Source: Bradyrhizobium sp. (GTDB taxonomy: Bacteria; Pseudomonadota; Alphaproteobacteria; Rhizobiales; Xanthobacteraceae). From it: a stretch of DNA of 51,349 nucleotides. Both the position numbers and the translations under genes were made by a program. Location: positions 1-51,349 of the forward strand of contig NZ_JACRAW010000121.1 of NCBI RefSeq assembly GCF_016213215.1, written 5' to 3'. Positions 24,597-33,446 of the stretch are shown here, one piece after another (within the stretch, counting starts at the first letter, position 1; every line of letters starts with the position of its first letter). Below the pieces are notes generated by a model. The model had not been told where the DNA came from, searched no databases, and saw nothing but the letters and a program-made list of their open reading frames with translations.

Positions 24597-25583
24597 TCAA
24601 GCCACGAACTTGCCGCCGAGTTCGTCCTCGATGTGAATACGGATGATGTCGTCGAAGGTCTTCTCTTCGGTGGTGAAGCCGAGTTCGCGTGCCCGCCTGG
24701 CTTCGAACCTGCGGGGCCAGCCGGCGACGATGCCGACGATGAAGGGATCCGGCTCGCGCCTGATACGGGCAGCGACCTTCTCGCCCGCGACCCGCTTCAA
24801 CGCCGCAATCTGCTCGCCCACGGTTGCCGACAGACCCGGCATTGTCAGGTTGCGCCGCGGACCGACCGCGGCCAGATCCATCGTCCCGGCATGAAGCAGG
24901 AAGCCTACGGCCGAGCGCGGCGTCGCGTGCCAGTGCCGGACATCCTCGGAGACCGGCAAGACGGCTTCCTTGCCCGCAAGCGGCTCGCGCAGGATGTTGG
25001 AAAAGAAGCCGGAGGCCGCCTTGTTCGGCAGACCCGGGCGAATGCAGATGGTCGGAAGACGGATGCCGATACCATAGAGAAAACCGCGGCGCGAATAGTC
25101 AGCCAGCAGCAATTCGCCGATCGCCTTCTGCGTTCCATAGCTCAGAAGCGGCGTGTGGAAGAACTCATCGCCGATCGCCTCCGGGAACGGCGCGCCGTAC
25201 ACGGCGATCGACGAGGTGAACACGACGCGCGGCTTGTAGCCGCCGCCCGCCAGCCGGATCGCGTCCAAGAGCATCCGCGTGCCGTCCAGATTGATGCGGT
25301 AGCCCTTGTCGAAATCGAGTTCGGCCTCGCCGGAGACGATCGCCGCCAGATGAAAGATCACGTCGGGCCGGCCGGCGATGAGATTCTCCGCGGCACCGGG
25401 CACGGCGAAATCGCCGGCAACCGTTTCCACCGGAAACCCCGCCTTCTCGGGCTTTTCCGGCTCGAACACGTCATGCAGCGTCAATCGGGAGATCTCGGTC
25501 TTGCCCAGCCGCCCGTCGCGCAACAGCCGTTCGCTCAGCTTGCGGCCGACCATGCCGGCCGCCCCCAGAACCAGAATGTGCAA
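24597..25583 (-). CDS. NAD-dependent sugar-acid dehydrogenase (DenD-like SDR)
   Basis: This 328-residue extended SDR begins with the Rossmann motif LVLGAAGMVGRKL (4-16) and has the active-site TSSIAVYG (near 126) and Y-x3-K (YGTQK, near 149). The overall sequence resembles D-erythronate dehydrogenase and related epimerase-like dehydrogenases rather than sugar-nucleotide epimerases. It is in the operon between the ABC importer and kdgK. It could oxidise the imported sugar or sugar acid. The family call is good; assignment to denD itself is uncertain. Confidence 0.8.
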   Translation of the reverse strand: MHILVLGAAGMVGRKLSERLLRDGRLGKTEISRLTLHDVFEPEKPEKAGFPVETVAGDFAVPGAAENLIAGRPDVIFHLAAIVSGEAELDFDKGYRINLDGTRMLLDAIRLAGGGYKPRVVFTSSIAVYGAPFPEAIGDEFFHTPLLSYGTQKAIGELLLADYSRRGFLYGIGIRLPTICIRPGLPNKAASGFFSNILREPLAGKEAVLPVSEDVRHWHATPRSAVGFLLHAGTMDLAAVGPRRNLTMPGLSATVGEQIAALKRVAGEKVAARIRREPDPFIVGIVAGWPRRFEARRARELGFTTEEKTFDDIIRIHIEDELGGKFVA

Positions 25584-25642
25584 GAGGCAGCTCCTTGTTG
25601 TTTTCCCGACGAGCCGGCGTCCTTAGGCGCAGAGCCGGAACG

Positions 25643-26578
25643 TCATTCCTTCACGGCGCCGGTCATCGCCGACACATAATGCTCGACGAAGAAGGCGTAA
25701 AGGATGACCAGCGGCAGCGAGCCAGCCAGCGCACCGGCCATCAGCGAGCCCCAGCGATAGATATCGCCGTCGACGAACTCGTTGACGATCGCGACTGGCA
25801 CCGTCTTGTTGTGGGTCGATTGCAGGAACGTCAGCGCGTAGATGAACTCGTTCCAGCACAGCGTGAAGCAGAAGATGAACGCGGAGATCAGACCCGGGAT
25901 CGCCAGGGGCAGCACGATCTTGATCAGAATCTGCCAGCGGCTCGCGCCATCGATAAGGGCACATTCTTCCAGTTCGAACGGGATGGTCTTGAAGTAACCC
26001 ATCAAGAGCCAGGTCGAGAACGGAATCAAGATCGTCGGATAGGTCAGGATCAGTGCCATCGGCGAGTCGAACAGGCCGTACTGGAACACGACGGTGGCAA
26101 GCGGAATGAACAGGATCGACGGCGGCACCAGATAGGCGAGGAAAATCAGGCCCCCGACCAGGTTGGCACCCTTGTAACGGAGCCGGACGATCGCGTAGGC
26201 GGCAAGCACGCTCGCGATGATCGACAGGATGGTGGCGCAAACCGCGACATACATCGTGTTCCAGAGCCAGTACGGATAATAGCTTTCAAACAACAGCTTG
26301 TAGATGTGCTTGAAAGTCGGATTCCACGTCCAGAACGGATTGTACTTGTCGAGGTCGAGCAGTTGCTCGTCCGGCTTGATCGCCGTCAGCCCCATCCAGT
26401 AGAACGGAAATAGCAGGATGATGACGATGATCGACAACGGCAGATAGAGCGTCACCAGCCGGCGCGGTACCGACTGCAGATAGCTCATACCCTCGCTGTG
26501 ATCGTCCTTCGCAGCTGTCGGCGACGAGCCCGACAGTACAGCTTTGAGATCGAGGGATCTGGTGGGCAGGTCAGTCAT
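25643..26578 (-). CDS. Sugar ABC importer permease (MalG/UgpE type)
   Basis: This 311-residue inner-membrane protein has six predicted spans, the first at about residues 45-65 (LVTLYLPLSIIVIILLFPFY). The ATPase-contact EAA loop reads EEC-ALIDGASRWQ-x-LIKIVLP near 210. The ATG at 26578 overlaps the first permease by 8 nt; an upstream in-frame extension to 26641 lies in that gene. It pairs with the MalF-type permease to form the CUT1 channel for the imported sugar. Confidence 0.9.
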   Translation of the reverse strand: MTDLPTRSLDLKAVLSGSSPTAAKDDHSEGMSYLQSVPRRLVTLYLPLSIIVIILLFPFYWMGLTAIKPDEQLLDLDKYNPFWTWNPTFKHIYKLLFESYYPYWLWNTMYVAVCATILSIIASVLAAYAIVRLRYKGANLVGGLIFLAYLVPPSILFIPLATVVFQYGLFDSPMALILTYPTILIPFSTWLLMGYFKTIPFELEECALIDGASRWQILIKIVLPLAIPGLISAFIFCFTLCWNEFIYALTFLQSTHNKTVPVAIVNEFVDGDIYRWGSLMAGALAGSLPLVILYAFFVEHYVSAMTGAVKE

Positions 26579-27530
26579 TGTTTTCTCCCTGCTGCCACTT
26601 GCGACGCTGCAACCCGAACCAGGACACCATGATCGCGGCAAGCAGGAACGGGATCATCGCGCTCGATATCGCCGCGCCCTCGCCCAACTGGCCCCCGATG
26701 ATCGCACGTTGGTACGACAAGGTCGCCATCAGATGGGTGGAGTTGACCGGACCACCCCGCGTCATCGCCCAGATCAGTTGGAAGTCGGTGAAGGTGAACA
26801 GCACCGAGAACGTCATCACGACCGCGATGATCGGCGTCAGCAACGGATAGGTGATGTGGCGGAACATCTGCCAGCGCGTCGCGCCATCCAGCGTCGCGGC
26901 CTCATATAGCGACGGCTGCACGGTCTGCAGGCCGGCAAGCAGCGTGATCGCGACGAACGGAACACCGCGCCAGATATTGGCGAAGATCACGCAGATCCGG
27001 GCCCAGGTCGTATCGCCGAGGAAGTTGATGTTCTGTGTGATTAGACCCATCTGCTTCAGCGACCACGAGATGATCGAGAATTGCGAATCGAAGATCCACC
27101 AGAACGCCAGCGCCGACAGCACGGTCGGCACGATAAAGGGGATCAGCACCAACGCACGCAGCATCGCCTTGAACGGCATGTTCTCATTCAAGAGCAGCGC
27201 CAGATAGAGCCCTATGCCGAATTTGATCGCGCTCGCGACGAAGGTGTACAGAAGCGTGTTGAACACCGAGAGCCAGAAGATCGCGTCATCCCACAGCCAC
27301 TCGTAGTTCTCGGTCCCGACATACTGCCCGACTCGGCCGATACGGGTGTCCGTAAATGAAAGCCAGATGCCGAGGCCGAGCGGATAGGCCAGAAAGAAGA
27401 CCAGGAACACCAGCGCCGGCACCATGAACCAGAAGCCCAGCCAGTTGCGGTTGTGCTTGAGTTGGTCCCACGCGCTGGCCTCGCGGATCTCCGTCTTGGG
27501 AGGCCTTGGCGTTAGTGCGATCTCAGCCAT
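26571..27530 (-). CDS. Sugar ABC importer permease (MalF/UgpA type)
   Basis: This 319-residue protein has six predicted spans beginning with FWFMVPALVFLVFFLAYPLG (near 35). The EAA loop reads YEAATLDGATRWQMFRHITY near 220. It is the first permease of the CUT1 importer, following the solute-binding protein gene after a 67-nt gap that holds a perfect 15-bp hairpin. The order ATPase, binding protein, two permeases, then catabolic genes is one minus-strand operon. Confidence 0.9.
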   Translation of the reverse strand: MAEIALTPRPPKTEIREASAWDQLKHNRNWLGFWFMVPALVFLVFFLAYPLGLGIWLSFTDTRIGRVGQYVGTENYEWLWDDAIFWLSVFNTLLYTFVASAIKFGIGLYLALLLNENMPFKAMLRALVLIPFIVPTVLSALAFWWIFDSQFSIISWSLKQMGLITQNINFLGDTTWARICVIFANIWRGVPFVAITLLAGLQTVQPSLYEAATLDGATRWQMFRHITYPLLTPIIAVVMTFSVLFTFTDFQLIWAMTRGGPVNSTHLMATLSYQRAIIGGQLGEGAAISSAMIPFLLAAIMVSWFGLQRRKWQQGENND

Positions 27531-27556
27531 GCGTGATGTCCCGATTAGGGAAATGA

Positions 27557-27589
27557 TGGAGCGGACGGCGGTACCCGCCGTCCGCTCCA
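27557..27589 (-). other. Intercistronic stem-loop after binding-protein gene
   Basis: TGGAGCGGACGGCGG (27557-27571) and CCGCCGTCCGCTCCA (27575-27589) are perfect 15-bp arms around a 3-nt loop. It starts 8 nt after the binding-protein stop on the minus strand. There is no U-tract, so it should protect the 3' end of the upstream message rather than end transcription. A similar hairpin follows the Liv binding-protein gene at 48624. Confidence 0.75.
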
Positions 27590-27597
27590 GTATGCTG

Positions 27598-28917
27598 TCA
27601 GCGATAGATGCGCTTCAATTGCCGCTCGGTTTCCGCGATCGCCGTCTTGGCATCCTTGGCGCCGGTGGCGTAGTTCGCGAACATGTCGACCACCAGGAAG
27701 TCGGCGATCGCCGTGGCCGCCTTCTCGCCGGGCGTGCCGATGCCGGAAGCGGGAAGCGCGCGCTTGCTGGCCTGGCTGAACACCTGATTCTTCGGGTCTG
27801 CCGTCCAGACGGGCGAGTTATCATAAGCGTTGAGCGTGTGGGTGAGATAGCCGCGCGCACCCGACAGCCACTTGTCGTAGTTCTCCTTCTCCAGCATGAA
27901 GGCAATGAAGGCCTTCGCGGCGTTCGGATACTTGGTGAACTTGAACGCCAGGATCGGAACACAAAGCTGCAGTTCAGTCGGCTTCCCGATGGGGCCGACG
28001 GGCCACAGCGCGTGATAAGTGTCTTCCGCGAGCTCCTTCTTGGTCGGATCGTCCTTGGCCGCGACATAAATCGAGATGCCGTTGGCGGTGCAGTGCAGCT
28101 CGCCCGCCAGGAACGCCTTGTTGTTCGACGAATCGTTCCAGGACGCGACACCGGGAATGAATGTCTCGGACAAGGCCTTGCAGTATTCGAGTGCCTTCAC
28201 CGTCTCGGGTGAGTTGATGATGACCTTGTTGTCCTTGTCGACGGTGTAGGCGCCGTGACCCCAGAGGATCCAGTGCAGCCACGCATTGGCGTCGCCCGAG
28301 GCGTGACCGAGCGGGAAACCAGCCGGCGTGTTGTTCTTCTTGAGTGCCTTGCACATCTCGAGGAAGCCCGGGAAGTCCTTCGGGAATTCCTTGAAACCAG
28401 CCTTTTCCATCGACGATTTGCGGTAGGTCATGTAGCCGCCGACGGTCGCGACGGGAATGCCGAGCCAGTTGTTGCCCTGCTTGCAGGTAACCGCCGCGGC
28501 ATCGGTCCATCCGCCATATTTCTTGCCGAGATAGTCAGCGACGTCGTTCAGCTGCAGCACCTGCGCCGGGAATAGCTGCGGCAGCGTGTGCAGACCCCAG
28601 GCGAGATCGAGGCCCGAGCCAGTGTTGGCGGCCACGGAGGCCTTCGGCTGCACGTCCTCGAAGGACTCCGAGAACACGTTCATTTCGGTGCCGGTGGCGG
28701 CCTTGAATGCCGCAACCATTGCGTTGAACGCATCATCTTCCGCAGGCACGAAGCGTTTCCAGCGCATGACGGTGAGCTTGGCACCCGGCTCCGCCTTCCA
28801 CGGCGCGGCTTGCGCCCACGCCTTGGCGAAATCGAACAAGGCCGGTCCAGTCAGTGCGCCCGTCGCAGCCAGGGCAGTCCCCCCCTGAAGCAGCGCGCGG
28901 CGGGTAAATCCATTCAT
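27598..28917 (-). CDS. Sugar ABC importer solute-binding protein
   Basis: This 439-residue periplasmic protein has a twin-arginine-like signal (TRRALLQGGTALAATGALTG, residues 5-24) and a mature region of the family-1 extracellular sugar-binding type, with KLTVMRWKRFVPAEDDAFN after the cleavage site. It lies between the ATPase and permease genes. The ligand is probably the sugar whose oxidation product is handled by the dehydratase, kinase and aldolase of the cluster. A Tat signal suggests export in folded form. Confidence 0.9.
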   Translation of the reverse strand: MNGFTRRALLQGGTALAATGALTGPALFDFAKAWAQAAPWKAEPGAKLTVMRWKRFVPAEDDAFNAMVAAFKAATGTEMNVFSESFEDVQPKASVAANTGSGLDLAWGLHTLPQLFPAQVLQLNDVADYLGKKYGGWTDAAAVTCKQGNNWLGIPVATVGGYMTYRKSSMEKAGFKEFPKDFPGFLEMCKALKKNNTPAGFPLGHASGDANAWLHWILWGHGAYTVDKDNKVIINSPETVKALEYCKALSETFIPGVASWNDSSNNKAFLAGELHCTANGISIYVAAKDDPTKKELAEDTYHALWPVGPIGKPTELQLCVPILAFKFTKYPNAAKAFIAFMLEKENYDKWLSGARGYLTHTLNAYDNSPVWTADPKNQVFSQASKRALPASGIGTPGEKAATAIADFLVVDMFANYATGAKDAKTAIAETERQLKRIYR

Positions 28918-28950
28918 GTTTTCCTCCCTGTGACACTCTTTTGAAGAAGT

Positions 28951-30018
28951 TTACGCGTTGAGCCGTTTGCCCGTCGTGTCGTCAAAAAGATGAACGAGCG
29001 ACGGATCTGGCTTCAACCGGATCTTGTCGCCCGGATTGAACTGGTGACGTTCGCGGAATACGGCGACGACCTGCTCGCCGCCGAGCGTCGCGAAGACCTG
29101 GGTTTCCGAGCCGGTCGGCTCGACCACAATGATCTCGGCCTCGGCGCCGTCATCGGCGATGGTGAAGTGCTCGGGCCGCACGCCATAAACGGCCGGCTGA
29201 CCTTCGGAATTGGCGGGCGCCGATGCCAGCGGAAGTTTGACGCCGTTCGGACCTTCGAAACCGGCGCTGCCGTTCGACTTCAACTGACCTTTGAGGAAAT
29301 TCATTGCCGGCGAACCGATGAAGCCCGCGACGAACTGGTTGGCCGGCCGGTCATACAGTTCCAGTGGCGTGCCCATCTGCTCGACGATGCCGTCATGCAT
29401 CACCACGATCTTGTCGGCCATGGTCATCGCTTCGATCTGATCGTGGGTGACGTAGACCGTCGTGGTCTTCAGACGCTGGTGCAGTTCCTTGATTTCGGTG
29501 CGCATCGCTACCCGCAGCTTAGCGTCGAGGTTCGACAGCGGTTCGTCGAACAGAAACACTTGCGGATCGCGCACAATGGCGCGCCCCATCGCGACGCGCT
29601 GGCGCTGACCGCCGGACAATTGCCGGGGATAACGGTCGAGCAGCGGGGTGAGCGCCAGGATTTCCGCGGCACGCTTGACACCGGCGGAGATTTCATTGGC
29701 GCTGGCGCCGCGGAGCTTGAGCGAGAAGCCCATGTTGTCGGCGACCGTCATATGCGGATAGAGCGCGTAGTTCTGGAACACCATGGCAATGTCGCGCTCT
29801 TTGGGCTGGACATTATTGACGACGCGATCGCCGATCGAGATCGTCCCGGAGGTGATGTTTTCGAGGCCCGCGAGCATCCGCAGCAAGGTCGACTTGCCGC
29901 AGCCGGAAGGTCCCACCAGAACGACGAAGGCGCCATCCTCGATTGGAATCGTCACGCCGTGCAGAACTTCAAAGTTGCCGAATGATTTCCGCACGTCGCG
30001 GATATGCACAGACGACAT
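28951..30018 (-). CDS. Sugar ABC importer ATPase (UgpC/MalK type)
   Basis: This 355-residue ATPase has Walker A GPSGCGKST (36-44), signature LSGGQRQRVAMGRA (near 134), Walker B VFLFDEPLSNLD (near 156), the switch histidine in VTHDQIEA and a C-terminal TOBE/MalK regulatory region. ATG at 30018 follows GGGAGGAAG; an in-frame upstream extension to 30063 lacks homology. It heads the minus-strand operon and is divergent from lacI. Having the ATPase first is unusual for such operons, which often place it last. Confidence 0.92.
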   Translation of the reverse strand: MSSVHIRDVRKSFGNFEVLHGVTIPIEDGAFVVLVGPSGCGKSTLLRMLAGLENITSGTISIGDRVVNNVQPKERDIAMVFQNYALYPHMTVADNMGFSLKLRGASANEISAGVKRAAEILALTPLLDRYPRQLSGGQRQRVAMGRAIVRDPQVFLFDEPLSNLDAKLRVAMRTEIKELHQRLKTTTVYVTHDQIEAMTMADKIVVMHDGIVEQMGTPLELYDRPANQFVAGFIGSPAMNFLKGQLKSNGSAGFEGPNGVKLPLASAPANSEGQPAVYGVRPEHFTIADDGAEAEIIVVEPTGSETQVFATLGGEQVVAVFRERHQFNPGDKIRLKPDPSLVHLFDDTTGKRLNA

Positions 30019-30169
30019 CCACTTCCTCCCTGCATTCCCCCGCGATGAACGCGAGCGCCGCAAGCATTTTTTTGTTTAAGCTTTGCTGGCTCGAAGCCTG
30101 ATCTTGCTGCGCAACTGCGCGACATTGGGGCAGTTTGCGCGGTTTTTCCAATATATTTCGTAGTCGCCT

Positions 30170-30206
30170 TTGGTAGCGCTGTCAATCTTCCTTTGTTCCC
30201 GGGAAC
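30170..30206. promoter_or_regulatory. LacI-type operators in the divergent promoter
   Basis: Two dyads lie in the 209-nt gap between the importer operon and lacI. TTGGTAGCGCTGTCAA (30170-30185) has the central AGCGCT and outer TTG/CAA of LacI-family operators. GTTCCCGGGAAC (30195-30206) is a perfect 12-bp palindrome ending 21 nt before lacI. The first shares TGGTAGCG with a site at 31303. Either or both may be bound by the adjacent regulator. Confidence 0.6.
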
Positions 30207-30227
30207 GGCTGTGATAAGAGCACCCAA

Positions 30228-31331
30228 ATGGGACGAAAGCGCACCAAGTCCGGCAAGATCCGACTGGCAGAAGTGGCGGAGCTGGCGGGAGTCAGTCCGA
30301 TCACCGCATCGCGCTTCTTCCGAAATCCGGAAGCACTTTCAGTTGGCAAACGGACACGGGTGGAGAGTGCGGCAAGAGAACTCGGTTACGTGCCGAACCT
30401 CGCCGCGCGTGCGCTCGCCTCGCAGCGGACCGAAGTCATCGGCGTGGTGATACCGTCGCTGACCAACAATGTGTTCTCCGACGTCTTGCGCGGGATCTAC
30501 GACGCTTCCGAAGGCGGCCGTTACAGCATTCAGCTTGCCAACACCCGCTACAGCATCCTGCAGGAGGAGAAGCTCCTTCGGTTGTTCCTCGCGCAGAAGC
30601 CGGCCGGTCTCATCGTCACCGGGATCGATCAAACGGCGGAGTCGCGTTCGATGCTGGAAGCAGCAGAGTGTCCGATCGTCCAGATCATGGAACTCGGCTC
30701 CAATCCCGTCGACATGATGATCGGCTTCTCTCATTATGAAGCCGGCCGGGCGGCAATCGCTCACCTGCTGACGCAGGGCTTTCGCAGGATCGGATTTTTG
30801 GGCGCGCGGATGGACCCGCGGGTGCAGCGTCGCTTCGAAGGCTATCAGGCCGCCATGAAGGAAGCCGATCTGTTCGACCCCCGCCTGATCGTCACCACTC
30901 CGGTTGCGACGTCAGCAACGCTGGGCGGCACTCTCTTTGCCGACCTCCTCACCCAGGCGCCGGACATCGAAGCGGTGTTCTGCGTCAACGATGACCTTGC
31001 GCTTGGCGTCCTCTTCGAGTGCCAACGTCGTCACATCGCCGTTCCCGAGCGCATGGCGATCGTCGGCTTCAACGATCTCGAATTCATGGCCTGCGCTGTC
31101 CCTGCCCTCACCAGCGTGCGTACCAACCGCTACGAGATGGGCCGCAACGCGGCAACGATGTTGATCGAGGCGATCGAAGGCCGCCGCCCGAACGAAGCGG
31201 TGGTCGATCTGGGATTTGCCGTGATGGAACGCCAAAGCTCGCTGGGGCCGCGCCACGCGCGGACACGCCGTCCGGGCAAGATTGGCCGGCGGACGAACAA
31301 AATGGTAGCGTTACCAAGTCCTACCAACTAA
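30228..31331 (+). CDS. LacI-family transcriptional regulator
   Basis: This 367-residue repressor has a LacI helix-turn-helix (residues 12-31, IRLAEVAELAGVSPITASRF) and hinge region, then a periplasmic-binding-like ligand domain starting at TEVIGVVIPSLTNNVF. It resembles the gluconate-repressor branch. It lies between two arms of the sugar-acid cluster, with LacI-type operators in the divergent promoter and in its own last codons. The C-terminal 25 residues (HARTRRPGKIGRRTNKM) are basic, beyond the usual end, and overlap an operator. Confidence 0.92.
   Translation: MGRKRTKSGKIRLAEVAELAGVSPITASRFFRNPEALSVGKRTRVESAARELGYVPNLAARALASQRTEVIGVVIPSLTNNVFSDVLRGIYDASEGGRYSIQLANTRYSILQEEKLLRLFLAQKPAGLIVTGIDQTAESRSMLEAAECPIVQIMELGSNPVDMMIGFSHYEAGRAAIAHLLTQGFRRIGFLGARMDPRVQRRFEGYQAAMKEADLFDPRLIVTTPVATSATLGGTLFADLLTQAPDIEAVFCVNDDLALGVLFECQRRHIAVPERMAIVGFNDLEFMACAVPALTSVRTNRYEMGRNAATMLIEAIEGRRPNEAVVDLGFAVMERQSSLGPRHARTRRPGKIGRRTNKMVALPSPTN
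31303..31316. promoter_or_regulatory. LacI-type operator upstream of dehydratase
   Basis: TGGTAGCGTTACCA pairs in six of seven positions and closely matches the TGGTAGCGCTACCA operators of the LacI/GntR branch. It sits inside the final codons of lacI, 141 nt before the dehydratase start, and shares TGGTAGCG with the site at 30171. It would give the regulator separate control of the dehydratase and SDR genes. Confidence 0.65.
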
Positions 31332-31456
31332 CATCTCGCGCGAGGAAACGACCTGCTATCAGCCTGTCCGCGCACGAGGCGTGGGCGCGGCTGGGCATGC
31401 TGCAAGCCGTGGCTCTCGACTGATGCCAACGCGCCTGCATTGCGGGAGAAGAACCA

Positions 31457-33316
31457 ATGACAAAGAACGCGACCAACGGCCAAGGCTTCAAAGGACAGGG
31501 CTCCAAAGGGCAAGGCTCCGATGGCAACGGCAAGCAGCGCAAACTTCGCTCCAGGGAATGGTTCGATAATCCGCATAACCCGGGTATGACCGCGCTCTAT
31601 CTCGAGCGCTACCTTAATTACGGGCTTACACGGGAGGAACTGCAGTCCGGCAAGCCGATCATCGGCATCGCCCAAACCGGCAACGATCTGTCTCCCTGCA
31701 ACCGTCACCATCTCGAACTGGCGCACCGGGTGCGCGAAGGAATTCGCGCAGCCGGCGGCATCGCCATGGAGTTCCCGACCCACCCGATCCAGGAGACTGG
31801 CAAGCGTCCCACTGCGGCGCTCGACCGCAACCTTGCCTACCTCGGTCTCGTCGAAGTCCTGTTCGGCTATCCCCTTGATGGAGTCGTGCTGACCACCGGC
31901 TGCGACAAGACCACCCCGGCCTGCCTGATGGCGGCTGCAACCGTGAACCTGCCCGCGATCGTATTGTCGGGCGGACCGATGCTGAACGGCTGGCACGACG
32001 GCGAACGCTCCGGCTCGGGCACGGTGGTCTGGAAGTCACGCGAGCGGCTGGTGGCGGGCGAGATCGATTATGAGGAGTTCATGGACATCGTGGCCTCCTC
32101 CGCGCCCTCGATCGGGCACTGCAACACCATGGGCACCGCCTCGACCATGAATTCGCTGGCCGAGGCGCTCGGCATGTCCCTGCCCGGCTGCGCGGCTATT
32201 CCGGCGCCGTATCGGGAACGCGGCCAGATCGCCTACGAGACCGGCCGGCGCATCGTCGAAATGGTCTGGGAAGATCTCAAGCCGTCCGACATCCTGACCC
32301 GGAAAGCGTTCGAGAACTGCATCGCGGTCAACTCCGCCATCGGCGGATCGACCAATGCGCCGATCCACATCAATGCGCTTGCCCGCCACATCGGCGTCGA
32401 GCTCTCGATCGAGGACTGGCAGAAGATCGGCCACCACATTCCGCTGCTCGTCAACATGCAGCCGGCCGGCTACTACCTCGGCGAGGAATATCATCGCGCC
32501 GGCGGCGTGCCCGCGGTGGTGCGCGAGTTGATGAAGCACAAGCGCATCCACGAGGATGCGATGACGGTAAGCGGCCGCGCCATGGGCGAGAACTGCCGCA
32601 ATGCGCAAGAACCCGATGGCGACGTCATCTGGAGCTATGACAAGCCGCTGATCAAGGACGCCGGGTTCCTGGTGCTGAGCGGCAACCTTTTCGATTCCGC
32701 GATCATGAAGACCAGCGTGATCTCGAAGGAATTCCGCGATCGCTACCTGAGCAATCCGAAGGATCCCAACGCGTTCGAAGGACGGGCCATCGTGTTCGAA
32801 GGACCCGAGGACTATCACGCGCGGATCGACGATTCCGCGCTCGACATCGACGAGCGCTGCATCCTGTTCATCCGCGGCACCGGCCCGATTGGCTATCCCG
32901 GCGGCGCCGAGGTCGTCAACATGCAGCCGCCTGCCGCCCTCATTAAGCGCGGCATCCTGTCCCTGCCCTGCATCGGCGACGGAAGGCAATCGGGCACCTC
33001 GGGCTCTCCCTCGATCCTCAACGCCTCGCCGGAAGCGGCCGCCGACGGCGGCCTTGCCATCCTCACGTCAGGAGACCGGGTGCGCATCGACCTCAACAGG
33101 GGTACGGCCAATATCCTGATCTCGGACGAGGAGCTCGAGCGACGCCGCGCCGACCTGAAGGCCAAGGGCGGCTTCCCGCACCCGCCCAACCAGACGCCGT
33201 GGCAGGAGCTCTATCGCGCAACGGTCGGGCAACAGGCGACCGGTGCGTGCATGGAGCTAGCCACGCGTTACCAGAACGTCGCCGGCACGTTCCGCGTGGC
33301 GCGCGACAATCATTGA
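31457..33316 (+). CDS. IlvD/Edd-family sugar-acid dehydratase
   Basis: This 619-residue [2Fe-2S] enzyme dehydrates an aldonate to a 2-keto-3-deoxy acid. Predicted cluster ligands are Cys81 (DLSPCNRHH), Cys149 (TTGCDKTTPA) and Cys222 (SIGHCNTMGTAS). The spacing of 68 and 73 residues is the same as I recall for Rhizobium L-arabonate dehydratase (59/127/200), so a pentonate or hexonate is more likely than branched-chain dihydroxy acids. Residues 8-26 form a glycine-rich repeat absent from the family. Start follows GGGAGAAG. Its product would feed kdgK/eda or the SDR enzymes downstream. Confidence 0.9.
   Translation: MTKNATNGQGFKGQGSKGQGSDGNGKQRKLRSREWFDNPHNPGMTALYLERYLNYGLTREELQSGKPIIGIAQTGNDLSPCNRHHLELAHRVREGIRAAGGIAMEFPTHPIQETGKRPTAALDRNLAYLGLVEVLFGYPLDGVVLTTGCDKTTPACLMAAATVNLPAIVLSGGPMLNGWHDGERSGSGTVVWKSRERLVAGEIDYEEFMDIVASSAPSIGHCNTMGTASTMNSLAEALGMSLPGCAAIPAPYRERGQIAYETGRRIVEMVWEDLKPSDILTRKAFENCIAVNSAIGGSTNAPIHINALARHIGVELSIEDWQKIGHHIPLLVNMQPAGYYLGEEYHRAGGVPAVVRELMKHKRIHEDAMTVSGRAMGENCRNAQEPDGDVIWSYDKPLIKDAGFLVLSGNLFDSAIMKTSVISKEFRDRYLSNPKDPNAFEGRAIVFEGPEDYHARIDDSALDIDERCILFIRGTGPIGYPGGAEVVNMQPPAALIKRGILSLPCIGDGRQSGTSGSPSILNASPEAAADGGLAILTSGDRVRIDLNRGTANILISDEELERRRADLKAKGGFPHPPNQTPWQELYRATVGQQATGACMELATRYQNVAGTFRVARDNH
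31478..31534 (+). repeat. 15-nt tandem repeat in dehydratase 5' end
   Basis: Codons 8-26 repeat GQGFK, GQGSK, GQGSD, GNGK, encoded by diverged 15-nt units (GGC CAA GGC TTC AAA and variants). The conserved dehydratase sequence starts after residue 29. This is a small in-frame minisatellite adding a flexible tail of no known function. Confidence 0.7.
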
Positions 33317-33324
33317 TTGTCAGC

Positions 33325-33407
33325 GTCGTTGCAAGGAGCGAAGCGAGGAAGTCTAGCCCGTTTTCCGCGGCGGCATTTCCGGATTGCTTCGCTGCGCCCG
33401 CAATGAC
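33325..33407. repeat. Palindromic dispersed repeat, family A (diverged)
   Basis: GTCGTTGCAAGGAGCGAAGC at the left and GGATTGCTTCGCT...GCAATGAC at the right match the ends of the element at 12968-13040, with several changes and an insertion. It fills most of the gap between the dehydratase and the first SDR gene. Confidence 0.65.
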
Positions 33408-33446
33408 GCCAGACTTTCCGCGAAATCTTGGGAGAACGAGAACAAC

